64,000 nucleotides of DNA, taken from contig OX578278.1 in the NCBI GenBank assembly GCA_951217055.1, positions 40,149,115 through 40,213,114 of the forward strand, read 5' to 3'. The DNA comes from Gerris lacustris (Eukaryota > Arthropoda > Insecta > Hemiptera > Gerridae). A model generated the notes under the pieces. That model did no database searches. It worked only from the letters and a program-made list of their open reading frames with translations, and was not told the DNA's origin. A program made the translations under genes and the position numbers. Shown here piece by piece: positions 1 through 13,132 of this stretch (within the stretch, counting starts at the first letter, position 1; each line of letters starts with the position of its first letter).

Positions 1-3000
1 ATTACCAAACACTGGAATCAATCCTTTAGTTCAAGGAGGTTCAGGTCCGAGAAATATTTTAATTTATAACTTCAAACAATATAGTAATATAGCATCATCA
101 TAATTTAAAGGAACGAGATCTGTCAATTCCTAATATAAGTTCAAAGAACAAAATCACTAACTCCAAAAGGATTCAATCATAATCTTCTACATAGAACCAG
201 GAATCAACATAATTTATTCCATAAGTCTAAAGATGAGGATCATCCAATCTCAAAGTCAAAGGGAAATATTAGTTTAATCCACGTTATCAGAAGCAACATA
301 AACTATTCTACTGTATCTATTAGTCGAAGAAAAAGAATAACACGACCATTTAAGTTAAGTACAAGTTAATCTTAATTCGTGGTTATCAATGGTTCCCTTT
401 ATCTTAGAACATGATATTGAGTAAAATTAGAATAATTTTTATATAATAACAATTATTATTTATTACATTTTATTATGTTATATTATATTATTAAAATATT
501 ATTATATAAATGAACGGGCTACTAGGTTAAGCGTTTGTGATATCAATTGTGATTTATATATTTGTTAGAGGAGTTTCGTGAAATATAATATTTATTTATT
601 TTTTTTTTACAAAAAACTTAATAATTAATATTAAATTAATAAACCACGATGACTCTTACCAAAGAATAAAATGTTTGCATCGCGTAACTATGTGGCTGCA
701 GCGATCTGAATTCTAATTATAATTGTCATATTTTATGCTATAAAAATAATACGAATACTTATTTATTATAAATACCTCAAATTGTAAGTTATTAATTTTT
801 TATTTCTCTAATTTATTGTATTTTATATAGTTTTTTTATTTATTACAATTATTATTATTATATTTACATTTTTATTTTGTATTCGTTTTTGTAAAACATT
901 CTAGAAAGTTTTACTCTGGAATTTGGTTTGTCGGTCTGTATGTCAATGTCATTTGTCAAAATGCAAATAACTTTATTAAATAATATTATAAAACATTAAC
1001 ATGAAATTAATGTTGTCGAATAAAACCTCAAATTAATTCATATTACATAATTTATGGTGTATAAGTATATAAGTAATTAATAACGTTTAACAATTAAAAA
1101 TATTGGCATTAGATGTTGTATAAGATATTAAGATTCTTGAACATTTATATATAATTTTAAAACGCTAATTTTTTTTAAATTTTTAAAACGCTTAGTCTTG
1201 TAAATCTTATTGTTTGTAAGGATGAAATTTTAAGTTGGTCCTCCGGTCGAGATTTTAATCAATAGCCTTTATAGTCCAGGATATATCATTTTATAGCTCA
1301 TAAAAGAGACTAAGTTCATATCTACGCGGGCATAGCTTGCCCATAATCTGTTAAAAACCCTGCATGCCCTACGCTTTTATTTTAGGTGTCACACATATAT
1401 TTCTGTGATCACTCGTAGTGCTGTAGCACTTAAAAAATATATTTTCTCCTTTTTAGCGCATTTTCTATAAAAGCGTGGTTTGTTAAATATAATATAATTT
1501 TATCAATTGGTACGTGTGAATTTGGAAGATCAGATGTCGACAACAGTCAAATTCTAAATTAATTTTTTTTTTTTTTACTGATTTTGGAACGTTAAACGTC
1601 TCACATAATGGCAATATCATTAACAATGTATGTATATGTATATATAAAATGGAACTATAATCTTTGGGAATTGGCTCAAGAACATGTTATTAATGATGCC
1701 ACCATGACCCTCCTGATCTATGTACATAATAATCTTTAAAGAACAACTCCTCGTAGTATATCCAGACATCTCGGCCTAGTAATATATTAATTTAATTATA
1801 ATACCACGTTTGAAATAAAAATAATAATAAAGCAAAACAGAAATATCAATTTACAACATAATTTAACAACCTTATATCGGGTTGCATTTTAATATGTCTT
1901 TTTCTCTCCTTTTATAATAATTTACAATGATCTGAATCTCTATAGGACTGCTGTTAATGCCATCTTTCTTGATTTTCAAAAAACATTTTCTCAAACGCCA
2001 ATTTCTAATGATTGATCAAAATATTAACTTAAAGTGTTATATCGATCACTAACCACCTAACAGACCTAACACTAAAAAAGAATAAAGACCAAACATTCAG
2101 ACAGATAAACAGATCTAACTTATCTATTTTTCTTATTATATTTATTTATTTATTTTATGAAAACTTTGTAAAATATGTGCAAACAAAACCGAGAGAAAAA
2201 ACTGAATTTGAGTATAAAATACAAAACATAAGTTTTTTTATTATTATATTTTTTATACATTCTTTAATTGATATAATTGTTACAATTAAAAAATAAGTGT
2301 AAATTAATCTTTTTTTAATGTAAATTACTACAATAAATATGTAAATTACTATAAATTATGTATATATTTAAGTTTTTTTTTTAAATTCCTATGATTGAGT
2401 AGCGTCATAATGTAGGATAAAATAATTACTAATTTAGAACGTATATTTCAGTAAATTACATCAACATTATAAAATAGCAATTAAATATTTCATTAAAACT
2501 AGCTCAGTACACTTTAAATACTTATTACCCATTTAAAAAAAAGTTAAAAGAAAATATTAAGACAAAAAGAAACAAGACTAAAAAAGAAAAATAAATAACT
2601 GAAAGTCCACGAAGGTAGGTAGTTAGACATGAAGGTTATGTTAGTTTCCTTAACATAATTTTATTAACATAACTTTTTTAACATAGTTTATTATCATGGT
2701 TAATTTATTAATTTAAGTAATTTTATTAACATTTTATAACTAATTTTATTAACATAGTTTTAGGTACAATGTTTTAAATGTTCTGTCTAGTTATTAAGTT
2801 TTTTATTATTTTTATAGTAAATTATTGAGTTTGAATTAGCCTTTTTTATGCTTAGACAGCTGATACTGAAATTTAAATAGATTAGACTTTGAGGGAGGTT
2901 ACAAACCTAGCATCCTTAGTAAAGATAATATTTCTAAGAATTCTAGGAAGGTTATCTTCATAAAAGAGCTTAAGTTAGTTTCCGCCCTTCAGTTCATAAT

Positions 3001-3824
3001 GTGAAAGTTTTTTAGATAGAACATTTAACAAATTTACTGGCAAAAACTTTAAGGATTAGGCAGAAAATTCTTCATGAAATTGTGAATTATAAACAAACAA
3101 CATTTTATAATTAAACTAAATATAACCCAAATGTATATATCTAATCTACTCATATAAATTTATAACATAAAAATATAGCTTAAATTTACTTTTTTATTAG
3201 ATCTTGTATATGAAATAAATAGCATATGTATATTTTTATTTTGTAAGTTATGTATATTAGACTTAAAAACTGCAGTGAACATCCTAAGACCAAATATTAT
3301 TTATTTTAACAAAACAAGCATACGGTCTAAAACACATTTAAATATATATTTGCTAATAAATGCATTTAAAAAATATGTATTTTATTGATTAAGATTAAAT
3401 TGAGTAGGTACTTGTACAATATTTGTAAAATCTGTATATTATATTTAACAACAATAAATTGTAAATTCGTAAATTGTACAATGTAAATTTTTTACACTAT
3501 GTAAATGTAATAATTGTAGATAAAATGTAAAGTTACCCAAAGTACTTATGACAGTTAATTAAAAGGGTTCGGAAAGTTTACTTAAAATTTCAAACGTTTT
3601 ACACAGCAACTGTAATTAACTTAATGTTTATTATGTTTTTTTTTATATAAATAAGACAATCTTAATGCATGTCAATGTATTAAAAGCCCGACGTATTAAA
3701 AAGAAAATTTTAAAAGTAGGAGTGAAAAAAAAAAAAAAAAAAAAAATGGTTGAGGTTAGCAAATTTGGCCACAAGTATAGCCATGGGTAAAATGCTAAAC
3801 AGAAACTTAAACAATACTCTGTAT
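1..3824. other. AT-rich intergenic DNA, no gene seen
   Basis: No open frame of 60 codons starts here and I recognise no exon. The stretch holds poly-A/T runs (an A run near 3725-3746), degenerate TTATTAACATA-like repetition around 2640-2770, and scattered GTAAATT repetition around 3420-3540. I see no terminal inverted repeats or RNA gene. Confidence 0.6.
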
Positions 3825-4025
3825 TGCTGGCAAAACAAACGTCACAAAATTAAGGGTTTTAAAGTATGACACAGTCGCAAGAATTGTTAAGCAATGAACC
3901 CTCTTATGAAACTTATGACTGAGGCTTATGAAACCTCTGACTCCGCCACTGTAGAAGATTTACCCATTACAATCTGTATTAATGTTTTTAAACCGATTCA
4001 TTTTGAGCTGTTTGTTTTGCCAGCA
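3825..4025. mobile_element. Small TIR element (MITE-like), 201 bp
   Basis: The ends form a perfect 16-bp inverted repeat, TGCTGGCAAAACAAAC at 3825-3840 and its complement at 4010-4025. The 68-codon open frame at 3894-4100 runs through the right end and resembles no protein I know, so I treat it as chance. No clear target duplication is visible. Confidence 0.45.
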
Positions 4026-4572
4026 TTATATGATTGTTTTGTTGATTACCATTTTACCATCAAACAAAAAGTTATTTTTTTTCGCCCTTTTGGCCTGTAA
4101 AGAGCACATTTACGAACTATTCTCAAAGAAATAATAGTACATTACGCGTCTAGTGCGGAAAGTAGCATTTTGCAAACTCACGAGCAAAGCAAAATGCAGT
4201 TTTCACACGAGTTGCGTACTTTATCTATGATTGTTGGATTTTAATAATAAATACAAAAAAACCATTAAATATACACTAAAAACAGTTAATTTAATCAAAC
4301 AAACAGCAAATTAGTTTTGTTAAATGTAAACAAGCACGATTGTAAAACGCGCATGCGAAATGAATATAACTACGAAAAGAATCACTTTCTACGCATCTAA
4401 ATAGAGATAGAATGTTTATGTTTCATATCAATCGTAGATAAACTAATTTTATTACTCAGAAGATAACAAAAAATGTATATTTAATTTCTTAATTATATTA
4501 AGTATCTTTTGAAATTTGTTAATGTTAATAAAGAAGTGTTTTAGAGTCTAAAAATGTACGGGTAAATTAATA

Positions 4573-4815
4573 TGAAAATGGTGTAAGCTTGAGAATACGG
4601 TAACCAAGCCCGCCACGCACTATTTTGAACAGAGTAAGCTTTTGATTTTTAGAAGAGATCGAAAGAAGTGATCGCTTCGTTTTTAAAATTAATTATACAT
4701 ATAATTATAACTTACATTGATATACACATAAGTCACTATGTCCATTTGTCACATAAGTGATAAAGAATAAAATAAAATTGTGTGCGGCGGTTTTGACAAC
4801 CATATTTTAAAGCTG
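4573..4815. mobile_element. Old MITE copy, family shared with 29643-29838
   Basis: The left end reads AGCTTGAGAATACGGTAACC and the right end is its diverged complement (TATGGTTGTC in the same orientation). The same ends, less diverged, occur at 29643-29838, so this looks like an older copy of the same non-autonomous family. The interior has no open frame. Confidence 0.35.
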
Positions 4816-5292
4816 TTTCTGAAAATGTATATATTATATTATCAATGAACATGTTATGATTTACATGTTTTGCTTCATTAATGAAAATCTAAATTCAATA
4901 AACTCGATTTGTTTAAACGTAGGATGAATGTGTTGAATTTAAATACAATTCTCTGTATATTCTTTAAACAATAATTTTATTTAAACAAACATGAATAAGT
5001 TAAATTACGTAAAAGAAATCTAAAATAACGGAAACCTAATAAAAATAATATAATTATACCATAACATAATTTGTTTATGGTCTGTTCACCTAAAAACATA
5101 TTTGGCGACCTTTAGTTTTAACCACATAACCAATGCCAATGCAACAACCAGTATATAACTTTATGAAACATAATTTATGCACAAGAATCGTGAACTTCTG
5201 TGTTGCCTTAAATTGTTAATTATGTCTCCGTCTCCTAATAAATTATTAAACTAAGATCTATATTGCAAAGGAGTTTTAGTTTTAACAATACC
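4816..5292. other. AT-rich intergenic DNA, nothing recognised
   Basis: Simple AT-rich sequence between two elements. I see no coding potential or repeat termini. Confidence 0.6.
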
Positions 5293-6759
5293 TAAGGCTG
5301 ATTTACACTTATTAAGTTGTTAAGTGATTAACTAAATGTTAAGTGACTTAATTTTTAGTAAAGCGTTTACATGTATTCGCACTTAATATTTAGTTAAGCT
5401 GTTTAGTTCACTAATGATGGACACTGAACAACGTGTTCAAGTCATAAAAACTGTCTTAATAGTTATTTATGTAACTAGGCAGCAAAATGGAATTTTACTG
5501 ACGAGTGATTAGATTAGCCTCCGAGCCGAAGGCGAGGACAGGCTATGATAATTAACTGCCGAGGCGAAGCCGATGCAGGTAATTTACCTATTTGACTGCC
5601 GAGGCGAAGCCGAGGCAGGCAATGAATAAACGAGGCAGAAATGTTTCCTTTGCTGCCTTGTTGCATACAATATTTTATCTACTTGCGGCAGAAAAATGAA
5701 GCTGCTAAAATGTTATCTTTATTAATATAACATAGTTAATAACTAAGTGTCATATTAATAAAGATAATAACATATGTATTAACTAAAATTAATGTTCAAA
5801 TAAGAAACTTGGGAATAATAACAATAAGTGAAAAGCAAACTCAATCTATAACAACAAAATACAAAATACACGTATAACTTCTGAATGAATAATGCACACA
5901 ATATAAAATATTTATTTATATTTTTACTGACAAATTACTAAAAGTATTAATGATATCTTCTAGTGCTTAAAAGAAAAGAAGTAACTAGGATAAATCAAGA
6001 AAAGTAGCTAGTCTAATCTAGAATTACTTCAATAATAAAAATAATAGGGATGTTCATACATGACGCTGCAGTATAGCCAGTGACTCAACTATTTTTTTTT
6101 TAATTAAAGATCTACTAATCATTGAACTTATTTAACAAAATTAACAAATATGAACAAATTATTTTATAATTAAAACGTTTATTTATTAAATATTACTTAT
6201 TAAACTATAATATATGATGTTATAAGATAGAGATAATAGTATAAAATGTCATTGCCAAAATGTAGTGCCAAATGTCATGTCAAGTTAAAATTTTACTGCC
6301 TAGGCAGTAAATTTTTTCCTGACTTTTACCGCCTAGGCAGTAAAATTACATTTCTCTGTCCGAAATCGGTTCAATAATGCCTCATTTTGATGCCGCAAGT
6401 AGGTAAAATTTATTTTAAATGAGATTTTGGACGAATTAAAGTATGTAATTGTAAATTTGTAAATAATATATAAACAAAGATCTACTATTCTATAAGCGAA
6501 GCTCCGCCAAACTTGTACATTTAGCTAAATTGCGCTACCACACACCTACTAAACAGAAAAATAGAAAAAATTCTATTACACTTTTGTTGTTGCACGCTAA
6601 ATTTTAATTTACAACTTATTACTAAATTCATTGTTTACATGCATTAAGTCACTTAAAATTTAGTTAATCACTTAACGTGTAAATCAGCCTTTACTAACAA
6701 TTAAGTCACTTAAAATTTAGTTAACCACTTAACAACTTAACACGTGTAAATCGGCCTTA
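5293..6759. mobile_element. TA-flanked DNA element, long TIRs, no transposase
   Basis: The ends are inverted repeats of about 58 bp that differ at only a few positions. The left begins TAAGGCTGATTTACAC at 5293; the right, complemented, begins TAAGGCCGATTTACAC at 6759. TA flanks both sides, so a TA duplication is likely. A second, shorter copy of the right terminus lies just inside (about 6660-6693). The interior has GC-rich motifs unlike the AT-rich surroundings: CCGAGGCGAAGCC-type units at about 5518-5640 and GCCTAGGCAGTAAA palindromes at about 6297-6350. There is no open frame of useful length, so this is a non-autonomous element. Superfamily is not assigned. Confidence 0.65.
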
Positions 6760-7733
6760 ATCAATCTATACCGTCAAGTTAAATTAATATTTAACATGAT
6801 TGTTTCATTTTTTTTTCTTTTGTGAAAATATTATATAAGAAATAAACATGATTTAAATTAATAAATTTGATAAGGACAGTAATTATTATGAAATTTTGAA
6901 ACTCTTTCTTCTTTCCTTGAAGCAAAGATGCATAAAGAGCCTCAATTTTTTTTAATTTCACAAATCCAGATTATTTCTCTCTCATTCTCATGTCTCTCCA
7001 CAAATTGAATTCATATTTCATATATTATTATATCTATAATACGGCTTTTGTATTAATACCAAATACCTTACTAATGTGATAACATTTATATGATGGTTGA
7101 AAGTATAGAGTTTAAAAGAAATGTTCATTTTCTACTTGGTTTAGAAAATAGAACTATTTCTTATAATAACCTAAATATTAACCATACAAATAAAATTATT
7201 GTAAATCTTTTATTTATTTATTTTTATTCAAGAGCAAATCAGAAAGTTGAGTGAAAATTACTCCTGTGTAGAATTGTTAACAAAGCAAAAGAAGGTTCAA
7301 ATATAAAAATATAAGAGCTAATATCTTTAAAAATAACAAGATGCTCTCAACTTCTCGAGCCATAATCAATTTGAGGAAATACCTCATTTTCTCGTCATAA
7401 AACTTCACCAACTCTTTGACAAGCTCATGAATAAATTTTTGTATATATTATTATTATTTATTTATTATTGATCTTCATATTTCCTCTTATTCCTTGAAAC
7501 AACCCTGCTACATCTTACCCTAATCTACCCCCTTCCCTTCTCCATTTTTGTATTTATTTATACATTTAAATATTTTTAAGTATTATTTATATTCTCTATT
7601 TTTTATCTTTCATTAAATATTATTTTAAAAAGTATTATTTTTTTAAACTATATAACCTTTATTTGTTTTGATTAAAATAAAATTTAAGTTTTATTTTAAA
7701 AATGTATATTATAATACATTGGCATATACTTAA
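6760..7733. other. AT-rich intergenic DNA, nothing recognised
   Basis: Simple-sequence-rich DNA between two mobile elements. I found no exon, RNA gene or repeat terminus. Confidence 0.6.
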
Positions 7734-8169
7734 TAGGTTTGTTCCAACCCCCTTATTTGTACAACCCTTTGCATCGTCCCGCAGATCGTCAGAAATCGTT
7801 TAGGACAGGTTATACACACATGTGCTAACATTGCACTGTAATAAAACATCGTCAGGTTGAAACAGGTTTATGACTGCAATTCGTACCTTATTAAAAAATT
7901 CAAGGAAACCTAACAGGGAACCTTCCTGTTGATATGTGTGAAAATTGACAGAACTGCGCATGCCATACAAACCAGTACTTGGTACTGCCAGAGGAGATAG
8001 TCTGGACCGTACATTAAACGGTTCACAAACTTTCGCTGCATGGATTGGAGAAGTTTGGAGGACCATACGAAAAACTGTCGCAAGTCGGGTTGGAATGGCT
8101 TTTATTCACTGCGCATACCTGTGACGATCCTGGGGATTGTACACAGCTTGGTTGTTGGAACAGACCTTA
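7734..8169. mobile_element. MITE with GGTTTGTTCCAACC ends
   Basis: The left end TAGGTTTGTTCCAACC and the right end (complement AAGGTCTGTTCCAACAACC) are inverted. The same ends frame a 143-bp element at 29854-29996 and a single end occurs near 43055-43088, so this is a dispersed family. The open frames at 7800-8066 (minus) and 8040-8270 (plus) fall largely inside it and look like chance readings. Confidence 0.55.
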
Positions 8170-8399
8170 TATTTCTATTTTTAATTTTTTTTTTTTTTTT
8201 TAATTATTGTTTACATCATGTTTATTTAACAATAACTCAATTAGGTAAATATAAAATAACTATTACATGAATGTTAATAAAAGAAAATAAAATACACTAT
8301 ACTTAATAATCCTACTGGACTCAAGATGAATGAAGGCAGTAAAATTCGGTGAATTATATAAATATATTCAACTAAAATAAAAATCAACAAAGCAACAGA

Positions 8400-8436
8400 G
8401 GGCTGGTGTAGCTGAGTGGTTAGGATATTAATTTAA
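8400..8436 (+). repeat. tRNA-like A-box fragment (SINE remnant)
   Basis: The sequence GTGTAGCTGAGTGGTTAGG matches the D-arm and A-box pattern of tRNA genes, but no anticodon arm or B box follows. It therefore reads as the head of a truncated tRNA-derived SINE, not a tRNA gene. Confidence 0.4.
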
Positions 8437-9260
8437 TTTTAAACTAAAAAATACTTAATTAGACATAACATGTTCATTGATGATACGCAATATTTTATGA
8501 TTATTTTTATTATCAGTAATTTTCATATTTAAGATGTAAAGATTGTGTGTATATGTATATATTTTTTGAATTTAGCTCTTTTGTGATTCCAGTGTGTGTA
8601 ATTTTTTTATTATAAATTATATTATATAATTATAATTAATAAATTTGTATTTGTCTACCTTTTTTTATATGTTGAATCTAAATATATATATATATATATC
8701 TATGTTTAAAATAATGTTTGTTTTTTTATCATTGCTTACAATTATCCCAAACTTATAAAAAGAAGTCTATAACATCACTCATAATTTAGAAAGATAATTA
8801 AAATAAATTAGAACTGCATTCTGTATAACAATGGAGACAACAAAAATATAAAAATGGCGGAGTAATGGACATTCAGAAAAAAATCAGTTTGTCCGAGAAA
8901 ACCCAGACAAACTTTCACATACCTCAGAGGTAAACTACTGTTAGTCCAATCTTTTAAAAATTGACTTTTTGTATTTTGTAGTATGTAGGTAGGTACTGCA
9001 TTATGATTAATGGTAAAGTATTGTAACTCCTTGGTCAGTAAATAAAAGAGATAATCAATGTCAAAATATATATTTTGAAGAAAGACAGCTCAATTTTCCT
9101 CTTTTAGCTCTTCTCCTAATTCCTAAAATGTGATATAATAATTTACCACTCAGTATGTTAATTGTAATGTTAATTTGTAATCTCAAAAACTACATTTTTC
9201 CTGAAAAAATAACAGGTAACATATAATTTAATTTACATTGAAATAGAATATATATCCAAA
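8437..9260. other. AT-rich intergenic DNA
   Basis: It contains a (TA)n run near 8682-8698 and a phrase near 8880-8925 related to the repeat family at 32878 and 60421 (CAGTTTGTCCGAG and AGACAAACTTTCACATA). No gene is visible. Confidence 0.5.
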
Positions 9261-9408
9261 TATAGTAAAACCTCCATAAGTAAGTGATCACTGAAGGGAC
9301 TAACCAAAGTGGTCACCTTACCCCAAATTAGGAAATAAGACATTTTTCTATAGAGACCATCAAAGTGGTCACCTTATAAAGGTGGTCACATTAACAGGTT
9401 TTACTGTA
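9261..9408. mobile_element. Pogo/Tigger-like MITE, about 148 bp
   Basis: The ends are TATAGTAAAACCTCC and the complement of AGGTTTTACTGTA, the CAGTARAACCT pattern familiar from pogo/Tigger-type elements, with TA at each side. Internal GTGGTCACCTTA phrases repeat three times. It has no coding capacity. Confidence 0.6.
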
Positions 9409-9824
9409 TTTTAAAATCAAAACCATTTAGTAGAATTTTCTTTCGACATCAAAGTACAATAAATTCTTAGAAATTTAGTCTCAAGATGTTACCCTGGTGT
9501 AGATTTTCCCACATATTTAAAGGGAAAATTAAAGAAATTTCTTTTTACTTAAATGGGACCTTAAAAATTAAAATATATCAAAATAAAATGTTTGTGCCAT
9601 CACAATACTTTCCCTCAATATACACTACAAAAAATACCAGTCTTTAACAGACTCCAATTTCAGCTAGATAACACACCAGAGACCGACTTCTTTTTTTAAA
9701 AAAAAACTTCTTTAATGGGACAATGTTAAGATAAATCTATTAAAATACTTTATCTATGTATTAACTTAGTTGACCGATTAGAGCAAGGTCTATGTTTCAA
9801 CTTTTTTTTTTCTCCAGTCTAGAC

Positions 9825-10170
9825 CGTATGGCATTTTGTCTTGGTATGTTTGTGACGTAGTTATGACCAAACATATAGTTTGATTTTCTTCAAATTTGGC
9901 ATGGATGTTCCTTGAAGTATTTAAAATCGATGTAAATGTTTTTGTTTGTTTCATTTCTCGATTTTGCCATGGGATATGATAGAATATATTTCCAACCTTT
10001 TTCTGAACCTATACAACAAATTTCATCAAAATCAGCCCAGTAGTTAAGGCTAAGCATAGACTACAGACAGACATTTTTTGAAAACCACTTTTTTGGACTC
10101 AGAGGACTTCAGCAAGTGTAAATCCGTCAACATCGAATTTGTGTGCAATCACAATTCTTTTTCTTTATAC
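9825..10170 (-). repeat. Diverged arm of the dispersed repeat seen at 61130-61440
   Basis: The segment shares ordered phrases with 61250-61440 in the same orientation: ATCAAAATCAGCCCAGTAGTT, ACAGACAGACATTTTT, AACCACTTTTTTGGACTCA, and GTGTAAATCC. It is a single arm without a visible partner. Confidence 0.5.
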
Positions 10171-11162
10171 ATTCTTGCTAAATGAGAAAGTAAAAAAAAA
10201 TATATGTAAATTTAAAAAAAAAAAAATCTTGAACTTTGGGATGGATGTTCCTTCGCCATTGAATTGCTTTCATTTTATTTGGGAAGCGAGGTAGAAGTAA
10301 CTGTTCACAGTACTACTAGTTATATGATAAAGTAAAAAATGTAGATCTCGAGTCTGTCAGCCAATAGAGTCTACAAAGGACTAGCATTACTACTATCTAG
10401 GGCTGTTTCTACTAATAGACAAGACTAGGCGGTCCCCTAGGAGGGCAAAATTTTAGGGGTCGCAAAAGCTAGGGACACAAATTACTGCGAAAAAATTGAG
10501 CAAATTAGGAGAGAAAAAAATAAAAAGATCAAATTGTTTTCAAAGCATTTTATCTGACCAAATAAAATCAAGTGGAGACAAATTAAGAACTCTTTTAGTT
10601 GAAAATAGGGCAAAACAAAAAGCAAATTTCCTTTTGATAAGAAAAAACTTTCAGCTGTGCGTTATAAAAGAAAACTTCCAAATGGAGAAGAATTTTAACG
10701 TGAATATCTCCTGTATTTTGTACCAACCGAATAAGTTTTCTGTTTTTGCTGCAACATATTTGGCGAAAATTCAAGTTCAAGTAAGTCTTACTCAGAATAG
10801 ATGTAACAATTGGAAAAAACCTATGAGCGATTCTGTCTGATAATGGCATCAGATCTTAGAGTTAGTAATATATTTTGCTAGAGTTTTAATTTAATAAAAT
10901 TTGGCCCTCCATGAGGAAAAACCCCGCTTTTTCTGAAGTACATTGATGTAGCAGCTTTCTGCTCTGAACTTTCAGGAATAAGAAATTGATCAAAATAAAA
11001 ATGTGAAACACAAATACGTGCTGAACTATCTGTGCAAAAACAAGTAAGAAAATGGTTTTCCTAATTCTTTCGTAGTTCTTCGTCAAATTTTAGAAAAAAA
11101 ATACTAAAAATTCTTGTATAATACACACCTAGTTAAAATAAATTAAATAATTGTGTGCATTG
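10171..11162. other. Intergenic DNA left of the Harbinger element
   Basis: Open frames at 10496-10840 (plus) and 10595-10849/10886-11086 (minus) overlap one another and resemble no family I know. A phrase near 10400-10470 (GGGCTGTTTCTACTAATAG, then GGGCAAAATTTTAGGGG) looks like a repeat fragment. No confident gene. Confidence 0.4.
11160..11162 (+). repeat. Left target-site duplication TTG
   Basis: TTG directly abuts the left inverted terminus and recurs at 14471-14473 after the right one. Confidence 0.7.
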
Positions 11163-11181
11163 AGCACCATTCACATATACC
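11163..11181 (+). repeat. Harbinger left terminal inverted repeat
   Basis: Nineteen bases identical to the complement of 14452-14470. Similarity continues with gaps to about 11210. Confidence 0.9.
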
Positions 11182-11320
11182 ACACGTAGACACGTAGTGT
11201 GTCCAGCACGTAACGTGGCAGACACGGCACAGACACTAGTTTTCACACTATACAGACAACTCACTCACAGACGACGACAGACAAACTAGTGAGTTAAATG
11301 CAAACTTACCTACTACAAGC

Positions 11321-11661
11321 ATGTTTAAAAACTTTTCGGTTGAAGAATTAGCTGTGGTAGCAATTTTGCTTGAAGGAGAAGAAGAAGAAGAAGGAACGAG
11401 ATCGGATCATGTTCAAGTAGAGCAAAAGAGGAAGAGAAGATTTGCCATGCATCCAATGAATGTAAGAAGAAAAAAAGAAGGAGAATTCTACACACTCTAC
11501 AAAGAGCTACAAGACGATGAAGAAAGATTTTTTAAATACTTTAGAATGAGCCAATATGAGTTTCAAACCATTGTATCAAAAATTTCACCAGTGATAAGTA
11601 AACAGAACACCAAGTTTAAGGAGTCTTTATCAACAATAGAAAAATTAGCTGTTTGTTTAAG
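11321..11661 (+). CDS. Transposase exon 1
   Basis: It starts at the first ATG after the subterminal repeats and ends at AG|GTAAGA in phase 2. It includes an acidic Glu run and a basic RKRRF stretch, then the conserved DDEERFFKYFRMS and IEKLAVCLR blocks. Confidence 0.85.
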
Positions 11662-12136
11662 GTAAGATTTATATTTTATATACATATATTCTAATTATAC
11701 AGTACGATATATATACTATATTATTATGGCATAAAAAAAAAAATTGGGTTTGAATTACAAATACGTTGATTATGAGTTTGTTAAATTTGATTATTAATAA
11801 GAATTAACTTCGAACGATAACTGCTTAAATTATTTAATTACCTGATCATAATCGACCTTCAGGAGTACGACAGCATATAACTAAAAATTATGACATTATA
11901 TAATGAATATATATAATAATAGGAATTATTAACACTATAGTTAACACTATAATTAACACTATAGTTATTGTATATTATAATATTTATCACATATATTTAT
12001 TATATGATAATATAATAATATTATTTATATAATAATAAATGTATAGAACATAACACATCTTATAAAATCTAACTAAAAATTGCACTTCGTTTTTGGTATG
12101 AAAAAAATTATTTTAAGAAATCTTAGAGAACTAATA

Positions 12137-12163
12137 CAAAAAAAAAAAAAAAAAAAAAAAAAA
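12137..12163 (+). repeat. Poly-A run, about 27 nt
   Basis: Homopolymer just beyond the MADF stop codon, inside the transposase intron. On the MADF strand it is a T run. Confidence 0.8.
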
Positions 12164-12168
12164 TACTA

Positions 12169-13058
12169 TTATTTTGTATCAAATGAGGTAAAATAATGTT
12201 GCAGAGTATATTCAGGTGTTGTTTCTTCAAAGCTTTCTAGAACACGATCTTGAGATTTTTGGTTATTGTTGAATCCTCTAAGTCCTGATTCATTATTGTT
12301 CCCTTCTAGAAGTCCTGACGATAGCGTCTGTGGAGATGGAGATGATATCCTATAAAAGTCATTTGCCAATGGTCCTGACATTGGCGTTACACGGGATGCT
12401 GTTGAACTTGCATACTCAGTAGAGCTATTCGAATCTCTACCTAGAATTTCTATCTCCATCTGTGAGATCACTGCAAAAACTTTAGCTTTTGCTATAGCTC
12501 TATCTCGAGGAGGGAATGTCTGAACTGTAGTAGCAATACTGTCAAAAAATTGCTGAATCTCATTGGTCTTATTGGTTTTATTTTCCAATATGTATCTCAT
12601 TAATGAGGTTGAAGGCGTTTCACGAGAATTACACTTCGGAGTCTTTGTTTGGCGATTCTTAATCCGCTGTAGCCCTGACATATATTTTTGTGACGGTCCA
12701 GAAATTGAATGTATGTGTTTTGGGGTAGAAGGCTGGGTCATAGTTGCTTCAGAAGCTATTGTTTGGTCTGGAAGTTGAGATTTTTGTGTTAAATTTATAT
12801 CAGGAGAAGCCAAACTTGCTTCACTATCTTTATCGGAATTAATTTCTTCGACATCGCTGTCTCTGGCTTCATCGTCAGCTGGGACAGTACAAAGAGTGGG
12901 TCTCTCTTTAAAATACGGCAAAAGAAATGACATCTCGTCCGGATATTTCCATTGTCTTGTTGATCCACTAGCTTGTCCACTTTTTGTTTCTTTTTGTTTT
13001 TTTATGGCACGTCGGAAAGCATCACGTAATAAAGCCCATGATTTCTTGCACTCTTTTT
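12169..13058 (-). CDS. MADF protein exon 2
   Basis: Open through 296 codons from the acceptor to the stop at 12169. The first 55 residues complete the MADF domain; the rest is low complexity and polar. It lies wholly inside the transposase intron. Confidence 0.82.
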
Positions 13059-13132
13059 CTGAAACAAATAATAATGATAAATTATAAAAAAAAGAGAAGT
13101 AAATAAAATACTAAATAATAATTTTGTTTCAG

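Noticed and set aside
7800..8270. Open frames on both strands near 8 kb
   Set aside because: They lie in or across the ends of a GTTCCAACC MITE and resemble no protein.
10496..11086. Plus-strand 114-codon frame and two minus-strand frames
   Set aside because: They overlap in antisense, lack recognisable motifs or splice context, and sit among repeat fragments.
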